Source: Lachnospiraceae bacterium MC2017 (GTDB lineage: Bacteria; Bacillota; Clostridia; Lachnospirales; Lachnospiraceae). From it: a stretch of 64,000 nt of DNA. Both the position numbers and the translations under genes were made by a program. Positions 55,031 through 63,153 of this stretch are shown here, piece by piece. Every line of letters starts with the position of its first letter. Position 1 is the first letter of the stretch. The DNA lies in the NCBI GenBank assembly GCA_000701625.1, contig JNJK01000008.1, positions 62,001 to 126,000 on the forward strand. Direction: 5' to 3'. The notes under the pieces are model-generated. The model was not told where the DNA came from. It did no database searches and worked only from the letters and a program-made list of their open reading frames with translations.

Positions 55031-55393
55031 TTATCCCACAACTTTCTTAACCGCTTCCAGAACACGTTCCGCCTGGAACGGCTTAACGATAAAGTCCTTT
55101 GCTCCTGCCTGAATAGCCTCGATAACCATTGCCTGCTGTCCCATTGCAGAGCACATGATAATCATAGCGGAAGGATCTGTTGACTTGATCTTTTTAAGAG
55201 CCTGGATTCCATCCATCTCAGGCATTGTGATATCCATAAGTACAAGATCCGGCTTAAGCTCATTATATTTCTCAACAGCCTTTGCACCATTCTCTGCTTC
55301 ACCGGCAACATTATATCCATTCTTTGTCAGGATATCCTTGATCATCATCCGCATGAAAGCTGCATCATCACAAATTAAAATATTCTTTGCCAT
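55031..55393 (-). CDS. cheY: Chemotaxis response regulator CheY
   Basis: A 120-residue stand-alone receiver. ILICDDAAFMRMMIKDIL gives the acidic pair, Asp54 in LVLMDITMPEMDG is the phosphosite, and KPFQ near residue 104 holds the conserved lysine. It binds the switch proteins FliM and FliY. Its place directly after fliY is usual for Clostridia. Confidence 0.95.
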   Translation of the reverse strand: MAKNILICDDAAFMRMMIKDILTKNGYNVAGEAENGAKAVEKYNELKPDLVLMDITMPEMDGIQALKKIKSTDPSAMIIMCSAMGQQAMVIEAIQAGAKDFIVKPFQAERVLEAVKKVVG

Positions 55394-55410
55394 AATAATC
55401 TCCTATAATA

Positions 55411-56616
55411 TTATTTTATGATTTCAGTAACTCTGACGCCGAAACTTTCTTCAATGACAACTACTTCGCCCTTGGCAACATATTTTCCGTTTACCAGAAC
55501 GTCTATAGGTTCTCCGGCGATCTTATCCAACTCAATGATAGTACCTGGTGCAAAGTCCAGAATCTCATTAATGGATTTATGTGTCCTTCCCAGTTCGACG
55601 GTTACTTCCAGCGGAACATCCTTGATAAGTTCGATGTTCTCCTGACTCTGCATGGGATTAATATCCCCTGCGAAATTCTGGAATGTAGCAGGCTGTACAT
55701 TAACAGGCGGCATACCCATTCCCATCATCTGAGGTGCATAACCCATTGGCATTCCCATTTGTGGCTGCATCATAGGCATTCCCATCTGTGGCATTCCCAT
55801 CTGTGGCTGCATCGACGGATCCATTCCCATCTGAGGCTGCATCTGCGGCGGAGGTGCTGCCGCCTGTGGTGCCGGTTCAGGCGCTGCGCTTTCTTCTGGC
55901 GGAGCCTCCGATGTAGTGCCGGTCTCCTTAAAGTGATTGTAAAGATCCTTAGCAAAATCGATAGGATACAACTGCATGATCGTACTATCGACCAAGCCTT
56001 CTCCTATCTGCATGCTGAATGAGATCTTACAAAACTGACCGCCAAGAAATTCCGCTATATCTTCCGGTCTGCCAAATTCATCCAGATCAACAAGCGATGC
56101 TTCCGGAGGACTGATATCTATCATCTTTCCAAGCATTGAGGAAAGAGATGTCGCCGCGGAACCCATCATCTGGTTCATCGCTTCGGAGATCGCCGAGAGA
56201 TGAAGTTCTCCCAGTTCTCCATCTGTATTGCTTCCGTCGCCACCCATCATAAGATCGGTGATGACCTTAACATCATGTTCTTTCAGTACCAGGATATTTG
56301 TACCGTCCAGTCCAACCTTGTAATGGATCTGAACAAATACGCAAGGACGTTCATAATCCTTGATAAGTGTATCCCAGGTAACTACATCAACAACAGGTGT
56401 CGTGATGTTTACCTTATTATTGACCAGAGAATACAACGTTGTGGCCGAGGATCCCATGCTTATATTGGCTACCTCACCAACCGCATCCTTTTCCTCACTG
56501 GTCAATATCTCTTCTCCTGCTGATCCGTCCCCTTCGGACGCAGGAGAGGCATCCCCATCCGGTGCGCTTCCGCTCAGGAGTGAATTAATCTCATCCTGAG
56601 ATAACATTCCATCCAT
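55411..56616 (-). CDS. fliY: Flagellar switch and CheY-P phosphatase FliY
   Basis: A 401-residue FliY. It starts MDGMLSQDEINSLLSG (a CheY-binding motif shared with FliM). A CheC-like domain follows with EVANISMGSSATTLYSL and AISEAMNQMMGSAATSL, then a Pro/Gln/Met-rich linker near residues 240 to 310. The C-terminal FliN (SpoA) domain has VPLEVTVELGRTHKSINEIL. The ATG at 56616 is 4 bases after the fliM stop. Confidence 0.95.
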   Translation of the reverse strand: MDGMLSQDEINSLLSGSAPDGDASPASEGDGSAGEEILTSEEKDAVGEVANISMGSSATTLYSLVNNKVNITTPVVDVVTWDTLIKDYERPCVFVQIHYKVGLDGTNILVLKEHDVKVITDLMMGGDGSNTDGELGELHLSAISEAMNQMMGSAATSLSSMLGKMIDISPPEASLVDLDEFGRPEDIAEFLGGQFCKISFSMQIGEGLVDSTIMQLYPIDFAKDLYNHFKETGTTSEAPPEESAAPEPAPQAAAPPPQMQPQMGMDPSMQPQMGMPQMGMPMMQPQMGMPMGYAPQMMGMGMPPVNVQPATFQNFAGDINPMQSQENIELIKDVPLEVTVELGRTHKSINEILDFAPGTIIELDKIAGEPIDVLVNGKYVAKGEVVVIEESFGVRVTEIIK

Positions 56617-56620
56617 TAGC

Positions 56621-57601
56621 TTACTCCCCCTCTCTGACAACCGACGTTATACGGACAGCATATTTCTTTTTGACTGCCCCCGGCAAAGCGGTAAATTTTC
56701 GGATATTCCCCACATAAATATTTAGCTCCTCTGCCACTCTCGTATCCAGCCGGATAATGTCTCCGATCTGCAGATTTACGAAATCCGAAACGGATATAAC
56801 GCTGTTTCCGAGTACCGCCTTTACCGGCATCGGAACATGGTTGATCATATCCTCAATATGCTCATGATAATCTTCATCATTTCCGTTCTGCATTGTGGAG
56901 AACCAGAACTTGGTGTTCAGTTTGTCCATAATGCTTTCCATTGTAAAGAACGGAAGGCAGACATTCATGAGACCCTCAACGTCACCAACTTTCATATTAA
57001 GTGTGACGATCGAGATCATTTCAGTCGGTGCGATGATCATTGCATACTGTGGATTTGTTTCTATCCTCTCAAGTACCGGCGAGAGATCCACAACATTTTT
57101 CCACGGTTCACGCAACAGTCTCACGCATATGACCATGATCTTTTCCAGGATAGAGAGCTCTATCTCAGAGAATTCCCTTATCTTCTCTAATGGATCTCCC
57201 TGTCCTCCGAGCATGCGGTCTATGATCGCAAAGCCAAGGTTAGACGCAAGCTCGATCATTATATCGCCATTCAGTGGAAGGAAATTAACGATTCCCAGAA
57301 TGACCGGGTTTGGCAGCGAGTTCGTAAACTCTGAAAATGTCAAAGCCTCTGAGTTTACTACCGACACCTGTACACTCTTCCGTAAATAAACAGGAAGATT
57401 TGTTGAAAGAAGACGTCCAAAATGCTCGAAAATGATCTCGAGTGTTCTTAAATGTTCCTTAGAGAACTTCGCGGGACGTTTGAAGTCATAGTCCTTCACA
57501 GGCCTGTCGTCTGCATCCTTCATATCATCCGCATCAATTTCTCCGGAACTTAGACCCGCCAGCAGGGCGTCTATTTCGTCTTGCGAGAGTACATCTGCCA
57601 T
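56621..57601 (-). CDS. fliM: Flagellar switch protein FliM
   Basis: A 326-residue FliM. LSQDEIDALLAGLSSGEI is the CheY-binding N-terminus. The middle CheC-like domain has FGRLLSTNLPVYLRKSVQV and a later MEIL-type switch region; the C-terminal SpoA domain ends with DFVNLQIGDIIRLDTRVAEEL. It lies 90 bases after fliL. Confidence 0.96.
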   Translation of the reverse strand: MADVLSQDEIDALLAGLSSGEIDADDMKDADDRPVKDYDFKRPAKFSKEHLRTLEIIFEHFGRLLSTNLPVYLRKSVQVSVVNSEALTFSEFTNSLPNPVILGIVNFLPLNGDIMIELASNLGFAIIDRMLGGQGDPLEKIREFSEIELSILEKIMVICVRLLREPWKNVVDLSPVLERIETNPQYAMIIAPTEMISIVTLNMKVGDVEGLMNVCLPFFTMESIMDKLNTKFWFSTMQNGNDEDYHEHIEDMINHVPMPVKAVLGNSVISVSDFVNLQIGDIIRLDTRVAEELNIYVGNIRKFTALPGAVKKKYAVRITSVVREGE

Positions 57602-57690
57602 ACGGTTCTTCCTCCTTTCCTCCGGTTTCGATGCCTGAAATCAGGATCAGTAAAAGGCCCCCGTATAAGCCATTTTTGCATTTGACCGCC

Positions 57691-58230
57691 TTACTGCAGC
57701 AGCCAGCTGCTAAATGAAACTCCACAAATAAACTTAGAGTTGTACATTGTCTGAAGTTCCTCAAGGATCTTTGCCTGGATATCGGATGCATTTGCCGAAT
57801 TAGCCTCTGCATAAGTGTAGGAACCGATCACACTGTTGATTTTATCTTTAATAAGACCTTCCTGTGTTGCAAGATTTGCACTATATGCGGCATAATCATC
57901 ATCCTTTGTATTAAGAGAAAGCGTTACTCCCACTACTGCATAGTGATCTTTTGCTCCGCCCTCTTCGTCCGGATCGATCTTAAGTTTAATAGTCAACTGA
58001 TCTGCGATATCATAAGGAGCGATATCTGCGATCGCTACATTATTTGTTGCAGACTGAACATTTCCGCTGCCCGCGATACCGAGATCCAGCTGGATCGCAC
58101 TTGCGATGTCCCCAACCAGCGTCATGGTCTTCTGATTAGCCGGAATGACCGTAAACATCATCACACCAGTCATGACCGTATTAACCACCAGTAACGCGAG
58201 GATAATTACAGCTATCAGATTTTTCTTCAT
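57691..58230 (-). CDS. fliL: Flagellar basal body protein FliL
   Basis: A 179-residue FliL-type protein. A single N-terminal helix (NLIAVIILALLVVNTVMTGV) is followed by a domain beginning with a low-complexity Gly/Asn stretch and LTIKLKIDPDEEGGAKDHY. The C-terminal helix KILEELQTMYNSKF fits stator-associated FliL proteins. It lies between motB and fliM as expected. Confidence 0.85.
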   Translation of the reverse strand: MKKNLIAVIILALLVVNTVMTGVMMFTVIPANQKTMTLVGDIASAIQLDLGIAGSGNVQSATNNVAIADIAPYDIADQLTIKLKIDPDEEGGAKDHYAVVGVTLSLNTKDDDYAAYSANLATQEGLIKDKINSVIGSYTYAEANSANASDIQAKILEELQTMYNSKFICGVSFSSWLLQ

Positions 58231-58284
58231 TGGTCCCCCTCACTAAATATAACCCCTTCAAGCTATCTATGCTTATGATGCCTC

Positions 58285-59175
58285 CTATCTGACATCCGTA
58301 AGCCCGTTATAGATCTTGATCTCTACACGCCGGTTTTTTGCCCGTCCTTCCGGTGTAGAATTATCCGCTACAGGTATATATTCTCCTCTGCCGGAATGTT
58401 TTATAACGGCAGGATCGAGATTCGTATTTTTCACAAGATAATCAAATACGCTAAGTGCACGCGCACCGGAAAGTTCATCATTACTCTTAAATTCCGATCT
58501 GGCACTTGTAGGCACGTTATCCGTATGACCCTCGATCTCAATGACGCTTTCCGCATATCTTTCCAGAATCTTGCCCACCTTATCAACAAACGGAACGGAT
58601 TCCTCCTTTATATATGCACGACCGGAATCAAAAAGTAGAGCTCCATTCATCGTAAGAAGCACATACTGACTGTTGTAATCAACGTCAACATTTGCCGCTA
58701 TCCGTGAATCCTCAAGTGCCTCTTCGATCTTTTCAGCAAGTTCCTCGCTCGCCTTCAACTGAGCTTCTTCCAAAGTCTCCTGCGCACTTTTAATAGCTGC
58801 ATTTTCGGATGTAGTTTCGTCCCCCTTACCTCCGCTCGCCTTGGAATCACTGGCATTATCGGAATTATCTTCTATTTCGTTATCAGTTTTACCTGTAGTC
58901 TGCTTACCCATGGAACTAAAGTAAACGCTGAGTTCTGATAACTGTGATACTCCGTTGCTGACCATTACACCATCACCAACGGAAGATCCTCCGCCTGTAA
59001 ATACACTAAATGTACTTGCAAAGGAATTTGCCACTTCTTCAAATTTTGCTGCATCTGTGCTGGACATGGAGAACAGCAAAACGAAGAAACATAAAAGCAG
59101 GTTCATTAGGTCGGAGAAAGTCGCCATCCACGCGGGCGAACCAGGCGGCGGGGCGTCCTCTTTTTTCTTCCCCAT
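58285..59175 (-). CDS. motB: Flagellar stator protein MotB
   Basis: A 296-residue MotB. The N-terminal helix WMATFSDLMNLLLCFFVLLF contains the proton-binding aspartate. A linker with Asp/Ser and a long coiled coil precedes the OmpA-like peptidoglycan domain: EIEGHTDNVPTSARSEFKSN and SGRGEYIPVADNSTPEGRAKN. Overlaps motA by one base. Confidence 0.96.
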   Translation of the reverse strand: MGKKKEDAPPPGSPAWMATFSDLMNLLLCFFVLLFSMSSTDAAKFEEVANSFASTFSVFTGGGSSVGDGVMVSNGVSQLSELSVYFSSMGKQTTGKTDNEIEDNSDNASDSKASGGKGDETTSENAAIKSAQETLEEAQLKASEELAEKIEEALEDSRIAANVDVDYNSQYVLLTMNGALLFDSGRAYIKEESVPFVDKVGKILERYAESVIEIEGHTDNVPTSARSEFKSNDELSGARALSVFDYLVKNTNLDPAVIKHSGRGEYIPVADNSTPEGRAKNRRVEIKIYNGLTDVR

Positions 59176-59963
59176 CAGCCGCCACCTCCTTCATCTCCGC
59201 CTTCGGATGAAACACCTGCCGCATCCTTAGGTGACAGATAGGATTTCAGCTTTTCTTCTATAACACGCGGGTTTTCTCCCGCCTGAATGGAAAGCAGGCC
59301 TTCTACCTGAATTCCCTTGATCGCCATTTCATCGCCATTCTTGGACTGCAGCTTCTTTGATACAGGAGTACAGATCCAGTTTGAAAGAACCGAGCCATAG
59401 AATGTCGTAAGGAGCGCTACCGCCATAGCAGGTCCGATCGCTGCTGAGTCGGAAAGGTTCTTCAGCATGTTTACGAGTCCGATCAGCGTACCGATCATTC
59501 CCCATGCAGGACCCATGGCTCCGAGATCTTCCCAAAAACCCGAATTTGACTTATGTCTTCCTTCGATGGCATCCATTTCTGTTTCCATGATCGCACGTAC
59601 AAGTTCAGGATCCGTACCATCGACTACAAGCATGATGCCTTTTTTAAGAAATGCATCATCGATGTTGCCCGCTGCTTCTTCGAGAGAAAGAAGGCCTTCT
59701 TTTCTGGCAACATTTGAAAGATCAATGATCTGCTTTATAACATCAGCAGCCTTGACCGAGCTCGTCTTAAAAATTACACTAAAGGATTTTAAGCCAGCGA
59801 CATACTGGTCCATTGATTTACTGGCTAAGGTCGCCATAAAAGCGCCACCAAACGTGATAATAACAGAAGCCACGTCAATGAAAGATCCAAGGGATCCAAA
59901 ACCGATACCGAAAACCATCAGTCCGACGCAAACTACAAGACCAACAATGGAAGCTATGTCCAT
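59175..59963 (-). CDS. motA: Flagellar stator protein MotA
   Basis: A 262-residue MotA. Four membrane helices include MDIASIVGLVVCVGLMVFGI and PAWGMIGTLIGLVNMLKNL. The long cytosolic loop has the rotor-contacting glutamates in LVRAIMETEMDAIEGRHK. The C-terminal tail ends in Gly and Asp. Confidence 0.96.
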   Translation of the reverse strand: MDIASIVGLVVCVGLMVFGIGFGSLGSFIDVASVIITFGGAFMATLASKSMDQYVAGLKSFSVIFKTSSVKAADVIKQIIDLSNVARKEGLLSLEEAAGNIDDAFLKKGIMLVVDGTDPELVRAIMETEMDAIEGRHKSNSGFWEDLGAMGPAWGMIGTLIGLVNMLKNLSDSAAIGPAMAVALLTTFYGSVLSNWICTPVSKKLQSKNGDEMAIKGIQVEGLLSIQAGENPRVIEEKLKSYLSPKDAAGVSSEGGDEGGGG

Positions 59964-59984
59964 ACCCTTTTCCCCTCTCCTCAG

Positions 59985-60200
59985 TTACCCTTGCCGTATC
60001 TGTCCGTTATCCTCTTCCTGAGCCGAACAGTTTTTTTTGAACAATCTAACGAGATCAAGAATTTCCATGCGTCCCTCTCGCACCAGAATTTTTTGACCAT
60101 TATAAAAAGTGATCACCGTATCCGGTGTTTCTTCTACAGTCAAAATATAGTCTTCATTAACTAAAATCCTTGTCTCATCAAATTTCGTAAGTTCGATCAT
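59985..60200 (-). CDS. flbD: FlbD-family flagellar protein
   Basis: A 71-residue FlbD-type protein with the family core MIELTKFDETRILVNEDYIL and VEETPDTVITFYNGQKILVR. Start set at 60200 to match that family start. Its role in Gram-positive bacteria is poorly known. It is the first gene after the promoter at 60255 and leads into motA. Confidence 0.85.
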   Translation of the reverse strand: MIELTKFDETRILVNEDYILTVEETPDTVITFYNGQKILVREGRMEILDLVRLFKKNCSAQEEDNGQIRQG

Positions 60201-60254
60201 TAATTTGTCGTTCCCTTCGACAACTCTTAACAAAACCGATTGAAAATCACGATT

Positions 60255-60263
60255 ATTATACCA
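60255..60263 (-). promoter_or_regulatory. Extended -10 promoter upstream of flbD
   Basis: TGGTATAAT fits the extended -10 form (TGnTATAAT), about 54 bases before the flbD start. No good -35 is seen. It would let flbD-motAB onward be expressed separately from the hook genes. Confidence 0.5.
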
Positions 60264-60406
60264 TACAAAAAAATCCTGACGACGATTTTGCCTCTAAAAA
60301 AAGCCGATGTTTGATATTTTGTACAGTTAAACGTATAAATACACGTACATTTTTATGCAACTGTCCGAACCTTCTAGGTTCTGAATTGTTCCTTCTCTTT
60401 TAGTTC

Positions 60407-60451
60407 CTGATAGCGAGGCAGAGACCTGTGTAGTTCTCTGCCTCTTATCAG
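60407..60451. other. Strong hairpin after flgE without a U-run
   Basis: CTGATAGCGAGGCAGAGA and TCTCTGCCTCTTATCAG pair around an 11-base loop, 22 bases past the flgE stop. On the minus strand the next bases are GAACTAAAAG, so this is not a standard Rho-independent terminator. It may protect the flgE message or pause polymerase. The remaining 60264-60406 holds a small GAACCTAGAAGGTTC hairpin and AT-rich sequence but no gene. Confidence 0.7.
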
Positions 60452-60472
60452 CAATCATTTACATCATGCTCA

Positions 60473-62014
60473 TTATCTCTTCAGGTTGATCAGTTCCTCG
60501 AGAAGTGTATCAGAAACTGTGATGATACGGCTGTTTGCCTGGAAACCTCTCTGTGTAGTGATCATGGATGTGAACTCACTGGAAAGATCTACATTACTCA
60601 TTTCCAGAGCACCCGGTGTGAAGGAACCGCCGTTTGAATCAACTGTATTTACTTTAGCGTCGCCCGAGTTCTGTGTTGCAGAGTAAAGGTTGTCGCCCTC
60701 TTTCTGCAGACCGGAAGCATTTGAGAAGGTTGCTGTAGCGATCTGTCCTAAAAGAGCGGTCTGACCATTTGTATAAGTTCCTGTGATCTTTCCGTCAACA
60801 CCGATACTGATAGCACTAAGAGTACCTACTCTCCATCCGGAACCTGTTGTCGAACTCACACCACCATTACCTCCGTTGATGGTAGATGTTCCCTTGTTAT
60901 CTACATTCTGAATAGTAGAAATATCTGTTTCGATCTCTTTTGTGAAAGCCTCGATGCCTGCACCGTTCTTTAACTTTGTAACATCTATATTTGTGTTATT
61001 AGGGCCTGTTCCATTTGCCAGAGCATTTATATTAAGTGTAAATCCTGCTCCCTTTGTAGCATCTGTAGCATCAGTACTTCCTGAAATATAAGGTCCGCTT
61101 ACAGTGCCGTGCGCATTCTCAAATGTAATTACTAACGGGTTTGCTGCTGTTGCGTTTGTAATCGTAGTACCTGCAGAATCCGTACTAGAAAGAAGCGGTG
61201 TAAAATATTCTTCCTTTGCAGCTGCATACGCAGCAGCTGTCTCATTATTTGCTGTATCCTGATCACGGAAAATAGTACTTCCCGTTGAATCAAGGATATC
61301 GGAAATAGTCAGATTAAACTTTCCCTGAACTGTATTTCCGTTTGTATCCTTCACCGGAAGAACTTTGTACTGCACAGTATAGGAATAACCTTCATTATCA
61401 AAAATCTGTACATTTATAGACTGACCATTATCCGTTGACAGTGCATCTGAATTAGAATCAAGGATTCCCGTGAAATATGCCTTACTTGTTGCATCCGCAG
61501 GGGATGTCTGATTTTGAGAACTATTGATCGGAAGTGTGGAAAGCTTACTGGTGTCGATTACCACATCTCCATCTGTATTTGTAGTAGTTCCGTAACCCAT
61601 TACCGGATAACCGTTAGCAGTCATTGCAAGTGTTCCCTTTGCATCAACTGTAAAAGCACCCGCTCTCGTATAGAACTGATTGTTTCCGTCTGTCACGATA
61701 AAGAAAGAGTCTCCGTTTATCATGATATCAAAGGGATTTCCTGTGGTTTCTGTAGAACCGCCTGCTGTGATATTAGAGTAGATCGTTCCGTTCGTAACAC
61801 CGAGACCTATCTGCTTCGGGTTGATACCGGCACGTCCTGTTGCATCATTTGCACCTGTTGCACTCTGGGTTGTCTGATAAAGAAGATCCTTAAATGTAAC
61901 CTGTGCTGTCTTATAACCAACTGTATTTACATTAGCAATATTGTTACCAATGACATCCATTTTTGTCTGGTGTGTCTTCAGGCCCGCAACGCCTGAGAAG
62001 AGAGATCTCATCAT
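60473..62014 (-). CDS. flgE: Flagellar hook protein FlgE
   Basis: A 513-residue hook subunit. The N-terminus SLFSGVAGLKTHQTKMDVIGNNIANVNTVGYK and the C-terminus NVDLSSEFTSMITTQRGFQANSRIITVSD form the conserved rod-type coiled coils. The middle 350 residues are Ser/Thr/Asn-rich D1 and D2 domains. GGAGGATTTGC precedes the ATG. It is larger than the typical 400-residue hook protein, with extra material in the middle. Confidence 0.95.
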   Translation of the reverse strand: MMRSLFSGVAGLKTHQTKMDVIGNNIANVNTVGYKTAQVTFKDLLYQTTQSATGANDATGRAGINPKQIGLGVTNGTIYSNITAGGSTETTGNPFDIMINGDSFFIVTDGNNQFYTRAGAFTVDAKGTLAMTANGYPVMGYGTTTNTDGDVVIDTSKLSTLPINSSQNQTSPADATSKAYFTGILDSNSDALSTDNGQSINVQIFDNEGYSYTVQYKVLPVKDTNGNTVQGKFNLTISDILDSTGSTIFRDQDTANNETAAAYAAAKEEYFTPLLSSTDSAGTTITNATAANPLVITFENAHGTVSGPYISGSTDATDATKGAGFTLNINALANGTGPNNTNIDVTKLKNGAGIEAFTKEIETDISTIQNVDNKGTSTINGGNGGVSSTTGSGWRVGTLSAISIGVDGKITGTYTNGQTALLGQIATATFSNASGLQKEGDNLYSATQNSGDAKVNTVDSNGGSFTPGALEMSNVDLSSEFTSMITTQRGFQANSRIITVSDTLLEELINLKR

Positions 62015-62039
62015 AAAGCAAATCCTCCTAAAGAGACTG

Positions 62040-62435
62040 TCATGCTATAACAGCCCCATCAATATTTGAAAAGACCTGAGTCTTTGTATCGTTAGCATCC
62101 ATGGCTGTTACAACCTTTTTACTTCCTGTATTTACGATAAACGCCAGGTTATCAACCATGACAAGCGAATCATTTATACCCTTCTCATTGGCTCTTTTGA
62201 CTCCGTCATTAAGCCTCTCAAGCTGTCTCTCATCGAGAACTATATTCCGGTCCGACAGACGTTCAGCAGCGTGCTTTGTGAAAGTAACTCCCTGCTGCTT
62301 TTCCGTAAGGATATCAGCAAAAGATCTGCTCTCCGTCGCCTTATTTTCATTCGCTCTGCCTGCTCCGGGACTACCGTTCAGATATCTTTGAGTTAACTCC
62401 TCTATGGAAGGATACGTTCCGTTATTTATCTTCAT
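62040..62435 (-). CDS. Flagellar operon protein of the TIGR02530 type
   Basis: A 131-residue protein. The middle (FTKHAAERLSDRNIVLDERQLERLNDGV) and the end (VMVDNLAFIVNTGSKKVVTAMD) match the conserved hypothetical family placed between flgD and flgE in Firmicutes. The function is unknown. It is 26 bases upstream of flgE. Confidence 0.85.
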   Translation of the reverse strand: MKINNGTYPSIEELTQRYLNGSPGAGRANENKATESRSFADILTEKQQGVTFTKHAAERLSDRNIVLDERQLERLNDGVKRANEKGINDSLVMVDNLAFIVNTGSKKVVTAMDANDTKTQVFSNIDGAVIA

Positions 62436-62471
62436 CTCGGTTCAGCTCCTTCTTCCCCGTGCCAGTTATGG

Positions 62472-63125
62472 TCAGCTGTCAAAAGAATATCCGTAGTTCT
62501 TCATAACCTCAACATACTTGGCAACACCATTCTGGATATCAGCAGTAAGGAAAGACTTCTGATAATCACTCATAGCATTGTAGATCTTACTCATACTCTT
62601 GATCTGCTCATAGTAGTCAGCTGCATTATCAGCATTTATAGCATTGACATTCGGAAGTTTTTCATATGCTGCCTTAAATTCACTTGCCAATGCAACAGCA
62701 TCTGCATAGCTTGCATCCCATACCTTAGACACGGAATCAAGATCATAAAGATTATCATTAACGGATACCTTAACCTTTGATCCTGACATTGTTACAAAAT
62801 CAACCTTTCCGGTTATCTGGGTAGTTACACCCGTTGCCGAATTTGTAGCATCAATAGTAACAAGATTTCCTACCATCGAGGTTGCTCTCTGCATCTCTGT
62901 GGTCAGGCTTATATTCTGCATCTGCTCAAGCTGTGAAAATGTTGCGAGCTGTGAAACATACTCGGTATTATCCATCGGCTCCAGCGGATCCTGATACTTC
63001 ATCTGTGCAACAAGGAGCTGGAGAAACTGCTCCTTTTCAACCATCGAATTGCTCTTTTTTGAGCTTTCGGTTTCTGTCCCGGAATTTATTATCTGTCCGT
63101 CTTTAACTATTGCACTTGTAGCCAT
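62472..63125 (-). CDS. flgD: Flagellar hook cap protein FlgD
   Basis: A 217-residue FlgD. VEKEQFLQLLVAQMKYQDPLEPMDNTEY is the family N-terminal region, and FSQLEQMQNIS follows. The region ITGKVDFVTMSGSKVKVSV is a short tudor-like part. The last 80 residues (from about SVSKVWDASY) are helical and unlike the usual C-terminal FlgD domains. It caps the growing hook. Confidence 0.92.
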   Translation of the reverse strand: MATSAIVKDGQIINSGTETESSKKSNSMVEKEQFLQLLVAQMKYQDPLEPMDNTEYVSQLATFSQLEQMQNISLTTEMQRATSMVGNLVTIDATNSATGVTTQITGKVDFVTMSGSKVKVSVNDNLYDLDSVSKVWDASYADAVALASEFKAAYEKLPNVNAINADNAADYYEQIKSMSKIYNAMSDYQKSFLTADIQNGVAKYVEVMKNYGYSFDS

Positions 63126-63153
63126 ATATTTTTCCTTTCACGAATAATTCTTA

